Shown: in pieces, positions 1-9,516 of the stretch | Numbering within the stretch: position 1 is the first letter of the stretch | Layout of the letters: each line of letters starts with the position of its first letter | DNA from: Datura wrightii | Taxonomy: Eukaryota > Streptophyta > Magnoliopsida > Solanales > Solanaceae | DNA length: 64,000 nt | Assembly: GCA_035772735.1 (NCBI GenBank) | Contig: JASDFA010000001.1 | Location: 54,823,001 to 54,887,000 of the forward strand | Direction of reading: 5' to 3' | Program-made: the position numbers and the translations under genes | The notes under the pieces: generated by a model | The model's database searches: none | What the model saw: only the letters and a program-made list of their open reading frames with translations | Told to the model about the DNA's origin: nothing

Positions 1-394
1 ACACTAAGGGCAAGCTTATGGGCCATTACATGATGCATGTGAATTCTTTGTGAGAGTGAGCGTAATTCTATTCATGTACCCACATATGTTGTGATTTAAA
101 AATTGTTTTTGCGTGTGAAATTGGGTAACTCTCTTTCTATGAGGGCACATGTTGAAGGAAGGATAAAGTTCATGTGGGATTTCTTAATCAGTTGAGTTAC
201 AGGAGTTTGCTAAGATTGAGAGTCGATTGTGGAGGTTAAGAAGTCTTAACATAGTTGTACTTCATTTCGATGATCAAATCATGCAGGCTCTATTTTTAGC
301 TTGTTATCTTACGTAATAATTGTAGCCGTAGCTTGAATATTCTTACTAAATGAGTTAGGGATGAGTCTCAATATGCATGAGATGTAATAGGCTA

Positions 395-427
395 TTCGAG
401 GATGAACAAGACTTTAAGTGTGGGGTA
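395..427 (+). other. N1 pre-PPT hairpin and polypurine tract
   Basis: A short stem TTCG/TGAA (395-398, 403-406) closes an AGGA loop at 399-402. It is followed by TTTAAGTGTGGGGTA (413-427), the plus-strand primer (polypurine tract) directly before the LTR start at 430. The stem uses one G-U pair. The same arrangement recurs in N2, ATH and the Tekay-like elements. Confidence 0.7.
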
Positions 428-429
428 GG

Positions 430-1029
430 TGATCGTGGGAAAAAATAGCATGCCCGAGTGATGCTTTATACCTTAATTTAGTCTTGTTTATCTAAGTTAT
501 TTTATACATTTTCATCTGATTCTATATAAATGTGAATATATGTTCTAACCAACATGATTAGTCCTTGTTTTGTAGGTTTCAAGGATTTTAAGGAACTAAT
601 TCATAAGTTGGTGAAGGAAAGGAATGGAGTCGGAAGCAATCGGCGGGAGTCGGCAAGGAGTAGGCATGGCAAGCGAGTAGATGCGGAAGCAACGTGCCAC
701 GGCAGGCCAGCCCTGCGCTAGCGCCGTGCCACGCCAGGCATCGCGACAAGGGGCTGCCTAGAGTGGATTTTTGTTGATTTCCAGTCTACCTCAGCGTTAC
801 CTCCATGTCACGGAGGCAGTGCTCCGCGATACACTCCGTGACACGGAGCCATTCCACGACAGGCTAAATTATGCACGTTTCTCATTTATTATAAATAGGT
901 CCCTTAGCTCCTAATTCCATTTGGTCACGATTTTATTCTGGAAAAGTACCTAGGAGTGAAGGGAGAAGTGGGAGAACTCATCTAGGGTTTGTCAAATTCC
1001 CTTCTCATCTACCAAATTCATGTAAGTAT
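430..1029 (+). repeat. N1 3' LTR, first part
   Basis: The LTR starts with TGATCG. It aligns with N2's LTR through the shared block around AACCAACATGATTAG, a GC-rich U3 stretch with CGTGNCACG palindromes at 693, 725 and 837, and a TATA box (TATAAATAG, 890-898). It is cut at 1029 by the insertion of N2; the target duplication AGTAT lies at 1025-1029. Confidence 0.8.
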
Positions 1030-2458
1030 TGATCAGGGGCAAAAATGGCATGCCCGAGATATGCTTTATGACTTAAATTAGTCTTGTTTATCTAAGTAAT
1101 TGTATACATTTTCATGTAATTTTATATGAATGTGAGGATAAGTGCTAACCAACATGATTAGCCTTTGTTTTGTAGGTTTTGATGACTTTTGAGTAACTAA
1201 TCCATGAGTTGGTGAAGTAGAGGCTTGGAAACGGAATTAACACGCGAACGTCGGCAAAGACGAGGCACAAAACAGCCCACCGGCGCGTCGGCAACGTGCC
1301 ACGGCAGGCATGCTGATCACAACAGCCCACCTGCACGTTGGCAACGTGCCACGGCAGGTTGGCTGCTCGACCAAGAGGTGCCAACGCGCTGTCCAAGCAG
1401 CGTGACACGCTGCCAATACGGTAGGGTGCTGCGGGGCCAATTTCGGGTGATTTCCAGAGAGCTTCCGCGTCCGTAGCGTGTCACGGAGGTAGTGCTCCAC
1501 GATGCACTCCGTGACACGTTGCTTGTTATTTCGGGAAAATGTCCCACTACTATAAATAGCACACTTAGGTTCATTTTTCATTATTCTGACTTGGTGGAGC
1601 AAGGACGTGGGTTACAGGCAGTTGAGGGACGAAAATATCAGGGTTTTTTCTCTCTTTCTTTCTACTTTAATTCAATTGCTTGTATGATTAACACTTAATT
1701 TAAGATGTTTAATCCACAAATGAGTGGCTAATTCCTCTCCTTGCTGAGGTTATGAACAAGTGTGATGAAATTTGATCATTAATTATTTGGTTTTTCATCT
1801 TTTCTTCCATGTTGTTCTATTAATTCTTGTTCTTACTGCATTAATGTGTGGCCTACGTTAATGTATATCTAAAAAGTCCGGTTTCAGTAGAGAGAGCAAG
1901 AAATTGGAAAGTTGTGAATTAATAGGATATGTTCTTTACTTGGTTTGGGAAAATTGAGTTTTGAATTGCTATCAGGATAGAAATATACCTGAAAGTCATA
2001 TTAGTCAATTTAGGAACCGGAATTGTATGGCTAGAACATAAATTGCATTTGATCACAGAAATGTAGATGGATGGTTCATGATTCTTAGGTGAGGTTAAAT
2101 ACGAGAGTTTTAATATCTTGGCAAATGTTCTTGGCTAGCAACTGGAGGAAAAGATTAACCAAAGTATGATGACAATTAATTTCATTACATGTTCATTTAA
2201 CCTCAGCATGCTCTCATTCATAGTTCAGATTCAAAGTAGATAATTGTTTTAGCTTTAGTATAAAAATTATAAAACAAACTATCAAACTTTTGGTTACACT
2301 GTTGTCTGCATTTTTAGAAGTAAAATATAGTACACTTGAGCAAATTGCACTTCATCCAAGTCTCTGTGGGATCGATACTTGGCTTACTAAAGCCACTTAC
2401 TACTTGTTCGACCACGTGCACTTGCGTGTCGTTTTATACCCCACAAATCACGCGAACA
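1030..2458 (+). repeat. N2 5' LTR
   Basis: 1429 bp, beginning TGATCAGGGG and ending GCGAACA. Near-identical to 5532-6961, with only scattered differences in the parts compared by eye, for example 4 in the first 120 bases. It opens with an inverted repeat (GGGCA...TGCCC) also present in the ATH LTR. U3 contains the CGTGNCACG cluster and a TATA box. The short ORFs in this stretch recur in the other LTR and are not taken as genes. Confidence 0.93.
1295..1559 (+). promoter_or_regulatory. N2 U3 promoter: CGTGNCACG cluster and TATA box
   Basis: Five exact CGTGNCACG palindromes occur at 1295, 1345, 1401, 1477 and 1510 inside a GC-rich island of an otherwise AT-rich LTR. They lie 40-260 bp upstream of TATAAATAG at 1551-1559. 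The same layout is found in 5532-6961 (TATA at 6053), in N1 and in the ATH LTRs. The position suggests enhancer or silencer sites upstream of the start of transcription; this is inferred, not shown. Confidence 0.6.
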
Positions 2459-2464
2459 AGTTTT

Positions 2465-2481
2465 TGGCGCCGTTGCCGGGG
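2465..2481 (+). other. N2 primer binding site (tRNA-Asp)
   Basis: TGGCGCCGTTGCCGGGG is the exact complement of the 3' end of plant tRNA-Asp(GUC) including CCA. It lies six bases after the 5' LTR end. It would prime minus-strand synthesis. Confidence 0.92.
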
Positions 2482-2617
2482 ACTTGGCAATTGGTGAATT
2501 TGTTTTAAGTGTTAATTTACTGTATTTTTATTTTCTTAGTGCTGACAACTTGGTCCTAGTGTTTGTTTTACTTCTTTTTCATTTCATTCTTTTTCTTTTT
2601 CAGATACCCTTATTGAC
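2482..2617 (+). other. N2 5' leader with a splice-acceptor-like tract
   Basis: The first half is nearly the same as the ATH leader (rc of 20818-20935), for example TGGCAATTGGTGAA. It ends in a long pyrimidine tract and CAG at 2601-2603, 15 bases before the ATG at 2618. This resembles a 3' splice site and may reflect a spliced transcript; that is inference only. Confidence 0.5.
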
Positions 2618-3565
2618 ATGACATCGAGGAATACAAATGGTATAAATGGTGGATACTAATATTTTAGCGAATCTTGTCTGAATTGTGGAGGACACCACTC
2701 GTGGCAACACTGTAACACGTGCAATATATGTGGTGGTCAAGATGGCCATTGGGATGGCTGTCCGAATGCATATTACCCACCCCCAAGCCCCTACTATGAT
2801 CCTTCTGTTGTTTTTGCTGAATATAGGCATGCTGAAAATGCGGACTTGGGACGCCAAGCTCGAATAAAAGACATGCTTAAACAACTCTTGGAGCAATGAG
2901 AAGCAATGAAGGAGGCGATGGCAGTATTGAGAATTCAACAAGAAGAGAATGCAGAGGCTCTAGAAAGGATGAGCATCAAATTCACGGAGATGATTGCTAA
3001 GGCTGAAGCTTGTGATAAATTGCAGGTAACAGTTTTAGCCGATATTCAAGAGGAACTACAAAAGGAAGACAAGGGTGAATTTTTGGATGAAGCCCAACAA
3101 TTAGGATCTCTTGCGTGTCCCCGTGATGGGCTCACACTTATGGAAAATCTATTCGTGGAAGAAGAGATAGAGTATCCCCTAGTTGACATTAATGGAGAGA
3201 TAGATGTCGATGCTGAGAGGGAGTATACAAGTAAGGAGGTCAAGCACAATGCAGTTTCAGAATTGAGGTTTATTGGACCACACTCGAAGCATTTCTCGAT
3301 ATTAAGTTTGGTTGAAAACATAGAAATAGAGCCTTCCAAGCTTATAGAGAAATGTCTAGAGGAGGACCAAGCCCCGTATATTTTGAAATTTGCTAACTCA
3401 GAGAGACAAAATGACTTCGCTTACTTAAAGGCCAATAAGTTCAAAAGGCAAAATCTACTACTTGGTCCTTACAATTTTTCACCACCACCCCTGGAGCATA
3501 AGAGGAAATTAGAGAAGAAATTAGGGGTGAGATTCATATTCTCAAGGTGGAGGAAAAAGTGGTGA
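2618..3565 (+). pseudogene. N2 Cys/His-rich coiled-coil protein, broken by two stops
   Basis: One frame runs from ATG 2618 to the stop ending at 3565, 315 codons, interrupted by TAA at 2657-2659 (codon 14) and TGA at 2897-2899 (codon 94). Both are what C-to-T change of CAA and CGA would give. Codons about 18-40 hold a Cys/His cluster (CLNCGGHHSW, then CNTCNICGGQDGHWDGC), resembling but not matching a Gag zinc knuckle. A Pro/Tyr-rich stretch follows, then a charged, probably coiled-coil part (codons 80-150), an acidic middle and a basic tail ending near RWRKKW. No protease, RT or integrase motif is visible. I do not recognise the protein. A nucleic-acid-binding, Gag-like role is a guess. The undamaged part starts at ATG 2906. 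Confidence 0.65.
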
Positions 3566-3570
3566 AACTG

Positions 3571-3623
3571 GATACGTCGTGCCGCGATGTAAAATTAGGC
3601 GCTGCTTGGGAGGCAACCCAAGG
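3571..3623 (+). other. Conserved box and hairpin after the N2 coding frame
   Basis: A box reading GCCGCGATGT...TTAGGCGCTG is followed by the stem CTTGGG/CCCAAG (3605-3610, 3617-3622) with loop AGGCAA. ATH has the same box and loop after pol (15384-15433, minus) with a different but still complementary stem. It lies right behind the stop codon at 3565. Confidence 0.75.
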
Positions 3624-5495
3624 GTACCATGCGTACCATTTTAATTTCTTGCATTTAAGTTTATTTTATTTATTTTTCATCTTGTGTTGTTTTGGTGGAG
3701 GGTTAAGCACATATGGAGGGGAAGTCTGAGTACCCGTGGAGGAGGAAGCTAACAAGCATGGAAGAGAAAAAGTGTGGGGTCGAACACCCACTTGTGCAAA
3801 GTTGAAGGAAGGCATGCTATTAGCTAGGCCTAAAGGCCTCAGGGAGTATTTCTCACCCTTTTTAAAGTTTAATTTGATGCTATGAGGACATAGCATGATT
3901 TAAGTGTGGGGTGAGGGAAATTTCAAGGGAAATTTCAAATTTTTGGTGCTTAACGATTTTTGGTGAATGTAATGCTTGTGAGAAAATTGAAATTTTTTTT
4001 TGTGAGTTAAGCATGAATTCATCACCCGTTGGTTTTTCTTTTCGGTTCTTTTCCGACGGGGGGTCTTTGAACCGAAGAATAATTTTTTTTTCTTTTTCTT
4101 TCTTTCCTTTGTCTGTATATAGTGTTTTTAGTCATAGTTAGGGACTGTTTCCGATGATGGATGGATGACGACCGTCTTGAGGAAAAATTAGTCGATAGGT
4201 TTTGGGTTTTTGAAACCATAACTAATTGGTGCTTGATGTTCTTTTTATGTGCTATACATGGTTGTAAGATGCAAGTATGTTCAGTGTGAAGCATGCAAGT
4301 GTATAACTTTGTTTGAGACACTTAGGCTCTTGAATTTTACTCAATATGATTGAAGCTTAATTCTGAATTCTTGTGATTAGCTGAGTAAGAGTCTACCGAT
4401 TGTGTCTTGATTTGAGCATGTGCCAAGAGTGTAAGGTTTTTGAGTATTCTGTGCTATTGTGGATTGTCTAGAACTTGCCTGGTGTGTTTATAAGACGAAA
4501 TGAAGGATGTGAATTGTAGGAGATGATTTAGGCAATTCTTTGAATGAACCAATTTTTATCCCTCATTGTACCTACCTTGAAAAATTAATCCTAGTTAACC
4601 CCATTGAGCCGTGAGCCTATTCTTTGACAGCTGCAACATAAGCTTAATCCTTTTTCTTTCATTAGCCTTGAAATTGAACCAAAACTCCTAAGAGCTTAAA
4701 GGAAAAATACGAAAGAGTAAAGGAGTGAGAAGAATGAAAAAGACGAGAAAGTAGCAATTGTAAGAGTTGAGAAAGGTCGAGGGTGCACTTGTTTGAATAT
4801 GGGTGAGTATTAGTAGGGAGTAAGAAAATAAATAAATGAAAAGTTACTTATAGAACTCCTTACTAATAAGCTAAAAGTGCCTAAAGAAAGGGGCGAACAA
4901 AAGAGGAAAAAGAAAGATGAAAAGAGAAAAAGGTGAAGTGAGGGAAGGGAAGTTTGTGATGAAGGCGTGATGTATTAAAAGCGCTTAGGAAAGATAGTCA
5001 CTTTTACTGGCAATAATAGTACTTACCCGCACCTGAGTTACATTACAACCCATTAAGTCCTACTTGATCTTACATTCATATATCCTTAAATTAGTGGAAT
5101 AAAACACTAAGGGCAAGCTTATGGGTCATTACATGATGCATGTGAATTCTTTGTGAGAGTGAGTGTAATTCTATGCATGTACCCACACAAGTTGTGATAT
5201 AAAAATTGTTTTTGCGTGTGAAATTGGGTAACTCTCTTTCCGTGAGGGGCACATGTTGAATGAAGGATATAATTCATGTGGGATTTCTTAATCAGTTGAG
5301 TTGCATGAGTTTGCTAAGATTGAGAGTCGATTCTTGAGGTTAAGAAGTCTTAACATAGTTGTACTTCATTTCAATGATCAAATCAGGCATGCTCTATTTT
5401 TAGCTTGTATCTTACGTAATCATTATAGCCGTAACTTGAATTATCTTGCTAAATTAGTTATATGGGAGTCTCCATATGCATGATATGTAAAGGGT
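3624..5495 (+). other. N2 3' non-coding region
   Basis: About 1.9 kb without a convincing gene. It holds an AAAGTGTGGGGT copy at 3769-3780 and a hairpin plus PPT-like motif at 3877-3912. Blocks collinear with the 3' region of ATH include the GATGGATGGATGACGACC block (4157 onward versus 12340-12360) and the block after 5105 (versus 11310-11360, both on opposite strands). The short ORFs here have no recognisable similarity. Confidence 0.75.
3877..3912 (+). other. Internal AGGA hairpin with second PPT-like motif
   Basis: ATGCTATG/CATAGCAT (3877-3884, 3889-3896) is a perfect 8-bp stem with loop AGGA. TTAAGTGTGGGGT (3900-3912) comes directly after. This repeats the hairpin-PPT arrangement found at the 3' LTR, about 1.6 kb upstream of it. 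It could be an internal plus-strand primer. Confidence 0.65.
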
Positions 5496-5529
5496 TGTTC
5501 GAGGACGAACACGGCTTTAAGTGTGGGGT
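5496..5529 (+). other. N2 pre-PPT hairpin and polypurine tract
   Basis: TGTTCG/CGAACA (5496-5501, 5506-5511) closes AGGA at 5502-5505. TTTAAGTGTGGGGT (5516-5529) is the polypurine tract two bases before the 3' LTR start at 5532. Confidence 0.85.
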
Positions 5530-5531
5530 TG

Positions 5532-6961
5532 TGATCACGGGCAAAAATAGCATGCCCGAGATACGCTTTATGACTTAAATTAGTCTTGTTTATCTAAGTA
5601 ATTGTATACATTTTCATGTAATTTTATATGAATGTGTGGATAAGTGCTAACCAACATGATTAGCCTTTGTTTTGTAGGTTTTGATGACTTTTGAGTAACT
5701 AATCCATGAGTTGGTGAAGTAGAGGCTTGGAAACGGAATTAACACGTGAACGTCGGCAAAGAGGAGGCACAAAACAGCCCACCGGCGCATCGGCAACGTG
5801 CCACGACAGGCAGGCTGATCACAACAGCCCACCTGCACGTTGGCAATGTGCCACGGCAGGTTGGCTGCGCGACCAAGAGGTGCCAACGCGCTGCCCAAGC
5901 AGCGTGACACGCTGCCAACGCGGCAGGGTGCTGCCGGGCCAAGTTTGGGTGATTTCCAGAGAGCTTCCGCGTCCGTAGCGTGTCACGGAGGCAGCGCTCC
6001 GCGATGCACTCCGTGACACGTTGCTTGTTATTCCGGAAAAAAGTCCCACTACTATAAATATCACACTTAGGTTCATTTTTCATTATTCTGACTTTGGTGG
6101 AGCAAGGACGTGGGATACAGGCAGTTGAGGGACGAAAATATCAGGGTTTTTTCTCTCTTTCTTTCTTCTTTAATTCAATTGCTTGTATTATTAACACTTA
6201 ATTTAAGATGTTTAATCCACAAATGAGTGGCTAATTCCTCTCCTTGCTGAGGTTATGAACAAGCGTGATGAAATTTGATCACTAATTATTTGGTTTTTCA
6301 TCTTTTCTTCCATGTTGTTCTATTAATTCTTGTTCTTACTGCATTAATTTGTGGCCTACGTTAATGTACATCTAAAAAGTCCGGTTTCACTTGAGAGAGC
6401 AAGAAATTGGAAAGTTGTGAATTAATAGGATATGTTCTTTACTTGGTTTGGGAAAATTGAGTTTTGATTTGCTTTCACGATAGAAATATACCTGAAAGTC
6501 ATATTAGTCAATTTAGGAAACGGAATTGTATGGCTAGAACATGAATTGCATTTGATCACAGAAATGTAGACGGATGGTTCATGATTCTTAGGTGAGGTTA
6601 AATACGAGAGTTTTAATCTCTTGGCAAATGTTCTTGGCTAGCAACTGGAGGAAAAGATTAACCAAAGTATGATGACAATTAATTTCATTACATGTTCGTT
6701 TAACCTCAGCATGCTCTCCTTCATAGTTCAGATTCAAAGTAGATAATTGTTTTAGCTTTAGTATAAAAATTATAAAACAAACTATCAAACTTTTGGTTAC
6801 ACTGTTGTCTGCATTTTTAGAAGTAAAATATAGTACACTTGAGCAAATTGCACTTCATCCAAGTCTCTGTGGGATCGATACTTGGCTTACTAAAGCCACT
6901 TACTACTTGTTCGACCACGTGCTCTTGCGTGTCGTTTTATACCCCACAAATCACGAGAACA
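5532..6961 (+). repeat. N2 3' LTR
   Basis: 1430 bp, TGATCACGGG to GAGAACA, the partner of 1030-2458. The inverted repeat CGGGCA/TGCCCG at its start is intact here (5538-5543, 5553-5558). TATA box at 6053-6060. It is followed by the target duplication AGTAT at 6962-6966. Confidence 0.93.
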
Positions 6962-6966
6962 AGTAT

Positions 6967-7830
6967 GTTAGTTTAGTAGTAGTTAGTTGTAGTTTTACGA
7001 ACATGAATGGCAAGAACCCTTCCTCTAGGGTTGAAGCGATGAATGATGATTGTGATATTATGAACTTGTTTTGGAATTAAGTTATTAATTGTTATTTTCG
7101 TCTTGCATTCTGGATTGTTGGTTGTTTTTATGATTGATCACCATGAAAACATATACATTAGCTTGGGGAATTGCTTGAGAAAGAATTACCTAGGTCGGGA
7201 CATGAGAATGTAAGGAGCATGTTTGTATCTCAAGATATAATTTCGTGTTAGGATAGAAATATACCTAACACCTTGCTTGGTTGATAAAATGGGGGTTATT
7301 ATAGACCAACTTAGGATTATCACATCACCACTCGAAGAAGTAGTTGTGAGGCTAAGTTGAGTTAAATGGTTAGACGCACGAAAGTCCCTAATCGTTTTCT
7401 CGTAAACCACAACATAATTAATTGCCCGCAAACTAGAAATTAGCATCCTCACTCACAATGATGTAGTGGGGCTAGTTTACCGTGTTTAGAGGCTCGAAAG
7501 ACCACGAACATGCAATTCTAATTATGTGAAACAACAATCGATAGTGCCATGCTTAACTCATTGCAATTCGTAGTATTGCATGTTTCTCTGGTTTTAATTC
7601 TATGTTGCTCCTAGATTAAATTCAGGATATTTCGTTGACCAAAACAATCTTAATTAAATCTCCCTCAAAAACTTTTATAACCAACACTTGAGAAAGTTAA
7701 GATCACACTTGAAATGGATAGTTAGAGGAATGGGTCCAGTCCCTGTGGGTTCGACATTCCGGTTCGTAAAAAGAGCCACTATATTACTTGCACGACCCGT
7801 ACTCTTGCGGACGCACGAATCGGGCACGTC
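6967..7830 (+). repeat. N1 3' LTR, second part
   Basis: This is the continuation of the LTR begun at 430, resuming after the AGTAT duplication. Its end region (GTGGGTTCGACATT, then ACCCGTACTCTTGCGG) aligns with the LTR ends of N2 and ATH. The two parts together give about 1.46 kb, matching the family length. The end at about 7830 is set by loss of similarity. Confidence 0.7.
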
Positions 7831-8391
7831 AACGTACCACCGTGTTGTTGGAGGATACAACAACTCGTGGTATCAATCCGTCACCTGCACTGCAAAATCC
7901 TTGATCTCAGTTTCAACCCACAACTCAACAGGACGAGTCATCCTTCCATCTAACGGGTTGTTGATTCGATCATTGTTTGCCCCCTTTAGATCCTATACTT
8001 CTCACAACAAGCCTCACCACGACTCGTTACTCCATCCAACGAATCGTGGTTTCCTTCACTATAAATTTTACATATTCCCCTACAATGACTCGTGACCATG
8101 GATCATTACATCTTATAACGGGTCGTGGGAGGACTCATCGTATCCCCTAATGTTGCAGTCCAATACCAACCATGGTTACAAACAACGACTTCTTGTTCTG
8201 AAAAATGAGTTGTTACATCACCTGTTATTTCCATTACGACAAAACTTACACTTCCCACGACTGGATCCAATGGGTCATTGGTTGGACCAACGATCTGTTG
8301 GGTCATCCGTCTTGTAATACTTTTTCTCAATTTTTAGTGAACTTCCATTTGTTATCCCAAGTGTAATCTTAGGCACTTTTGGGGTATTACA
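7831..8391 (-). repeat. S2, right-hand fragment of a Tekay-type LTR
   Basis: It ends GGGGTATTACA at 8391, the same edge as the other Tekay-like LTRs here (their minus-strand start TGTAATACCCC). Like them it has many CACGANTCGTG-type palindromic repeats near that edge. T1 protease sequence follows immediately with no polypurine tract. It is therefore the outer edge of a solo LTR or of a 5' LTR whose rest lies left of N1 and outside the window. Confidence 0.65.
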
Positions 8392-8924
8392 AAGGGATTC
8401 TCGGTAGATCATCTTGAAAGACTTGTAGATAATCACATACTACTGGGACTGTTGAATAGTTGAGGTCTCAGACGTTTTATACATAAACCTAACTAAATGG
8501 TATATGCAACCCTTGGAGATGAAATGACCTACAGGCACAACTGAACTACCCTTCCATTCTATGACTGGCTCACCCGGAAATCCGAACTCTACTGCTCGGG
8601 TTCTACAATTAACTGAGGCATAACATGCAAATAGCCAATCCATGCCGAGGATAACATCAAAATCAGTCATGGATAAATCTACTAAATCTTCTATGGTGAC
8701 TTTCTAAAGGATTGTGACTGGGAAACTTCTATACACCCATCTAGCTACAATTGAATCACCCACTGGAGTGGATACTGAGAATGGTTTTAACAAGATATCG
8801 TGATTGACTCTGAAACAGCTAGCCTCCTAGGGCATAATAAAGACAAGGTATCCCCTGGATCTAACAAAGAATATACATCAAGGTGGAAAACTCGTAACAT
8901 AGTAGTAATTACATTCGGGGAGAC
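8392..8924 (-). pseudogene. T1 aspartic protease and adjoining linker
   Basis: The active-site region reads LLDPGDTLS (about 8840-8867) and the conserved downstream part reads FDVILGMDWL in a 76-codon open stretch (8440-8670), then EWKG and GHFISKG. Intervening stops and frame changes break it. The family protease cuts the Gag-Pol polyprotein. It is cut off at 8391 by S2 before RT begins. Confidence 0.75.
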
Positions 8925-9516
8925 CTCATGCTCTCGGCAGGATGCTAAGGCATACAATTTGTTTTGGTGTTGACCGCCACCTGTGGTAGTAGATGCCCCC
9001 TGTTGGGCTGGATGTGCGGGTGGAGCTGCTGAACTAGAAGCTAGGCCTCGGCCCCCATCATGGCTCTGTCTAGATGCCAGGAAATCTTTAAACATATTTC
9101 CGGGCTTTTCGCACCCGAAGCAAGCACCTGTACCCGCCAAACACTGACCCGTGTGCCTCCGACCATACCTATCGCAAACTGGGATACTAGAATCTGCGGG
9201 CCTGCTGCTCTGACCCCTAGAGCCTCATGCTCGTCCCCTCTGGTCGTACTTGGGTAGTGATGGAACGCTCATCACTGAAGATACTGGGGCTGAAAAACTC
9301 TAGTGGGACTACTGTCGATGCCCACCGCTTGGTCTCGGTTGAGAGAACCTATTGCTGTCTGTCCTAGCCCTCTTGGCCTCTCCTTCCCTCAGATGCTCCA
9401 TCTCCATCTACTGGGCGTATAGTACTATCTGAGGAAAAATCCATATCCTAATGGAGCATGGCGGTTCTGCAATCCTTGCCTAGATAGTCCGCCACCCCAT
9501 GGAAAAACCTGCTCAT
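8925..9516 (-). pseudogene. T1 gag, C-terminal part with decayed zinc knuckle
   Basis: The zinc knuckle CFGCEKPGNMFKDF (about 9079-9122) has lost the His and last Cys of CX2CX4HX4C. It is followed by a Gly/Ala/Pro-rich linker that runs into the protease. Upstream sequence to 9516 matches the middle of T4/T3 gag on the same strand. It breaks at the ATH target duplication CTCAT (9512-9516). Confidence 0.7.

Larger units (their letters stand above)
1025..6966 (+). mobile_element. N2, complete non-autonomous Athila-like LTR retrotransposon
   Basis: Two LTRs (1030-2458 and 5532-6961, TG...CA ends) enclose about 3.07 kb. AGTAT at 1025-1029 is repeated exactly at 6962-6966, a perfect 5-bp target duplication that fixes both ends. 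The primer site is complementary to tRNA-Asp and there is a polypurine tract. The interior has no gag-pol. It carries one broken 315-codon frame and about 1.9 kb of non-coding 3' sequence. The LTR ends, leader and 3' region are collinear with the autonomous element ATH at 9517-22382, the likely source of the proteins that moved it. By structure it is a LARD-type element. Confidence 0.93.
1..7830 (+). mobile_element. N1, partial non-autonomous Athila-like LTR element (3' end only)
   Basis: Positions 1-429 match 5103-5531 of the complete element N2 almost base for base, so they are the 3' internal end of a sister copy. A polypurine tract at 413-427 is followed by an LTR from 430. That LTR is interrupted at 1029 by N2 and resumes at 6967. 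It ends near 7830, where the similarity to N2's LTR end stops. The 5' part lies left of the window. N1 itself sits in LTR fragment S2, which resumes around 7831. The right edge is uncertain by about 10 bases because the left flank is not visible. Confidence 0.8.

Noticed and set aside
1295..1518. CRISPR-like array of short palindromes
   Set aside because: Units are 9 bases, spacing is irregular, spacers are related, and the context is a plant LTR.
1225..1602. Several 80-120 codon frames in the GC-rich part of the N2 LTR, on both strands
   Set aside because: Overlapping frames in all phases come from GC-rich palindromes and recur in the second LTR.
2465..2481. tRNA-Asp gene
   Set aside because: Only the 17-base complement of the tRNA 3' end is present, at the position of a primer site. 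No cloverleaf.
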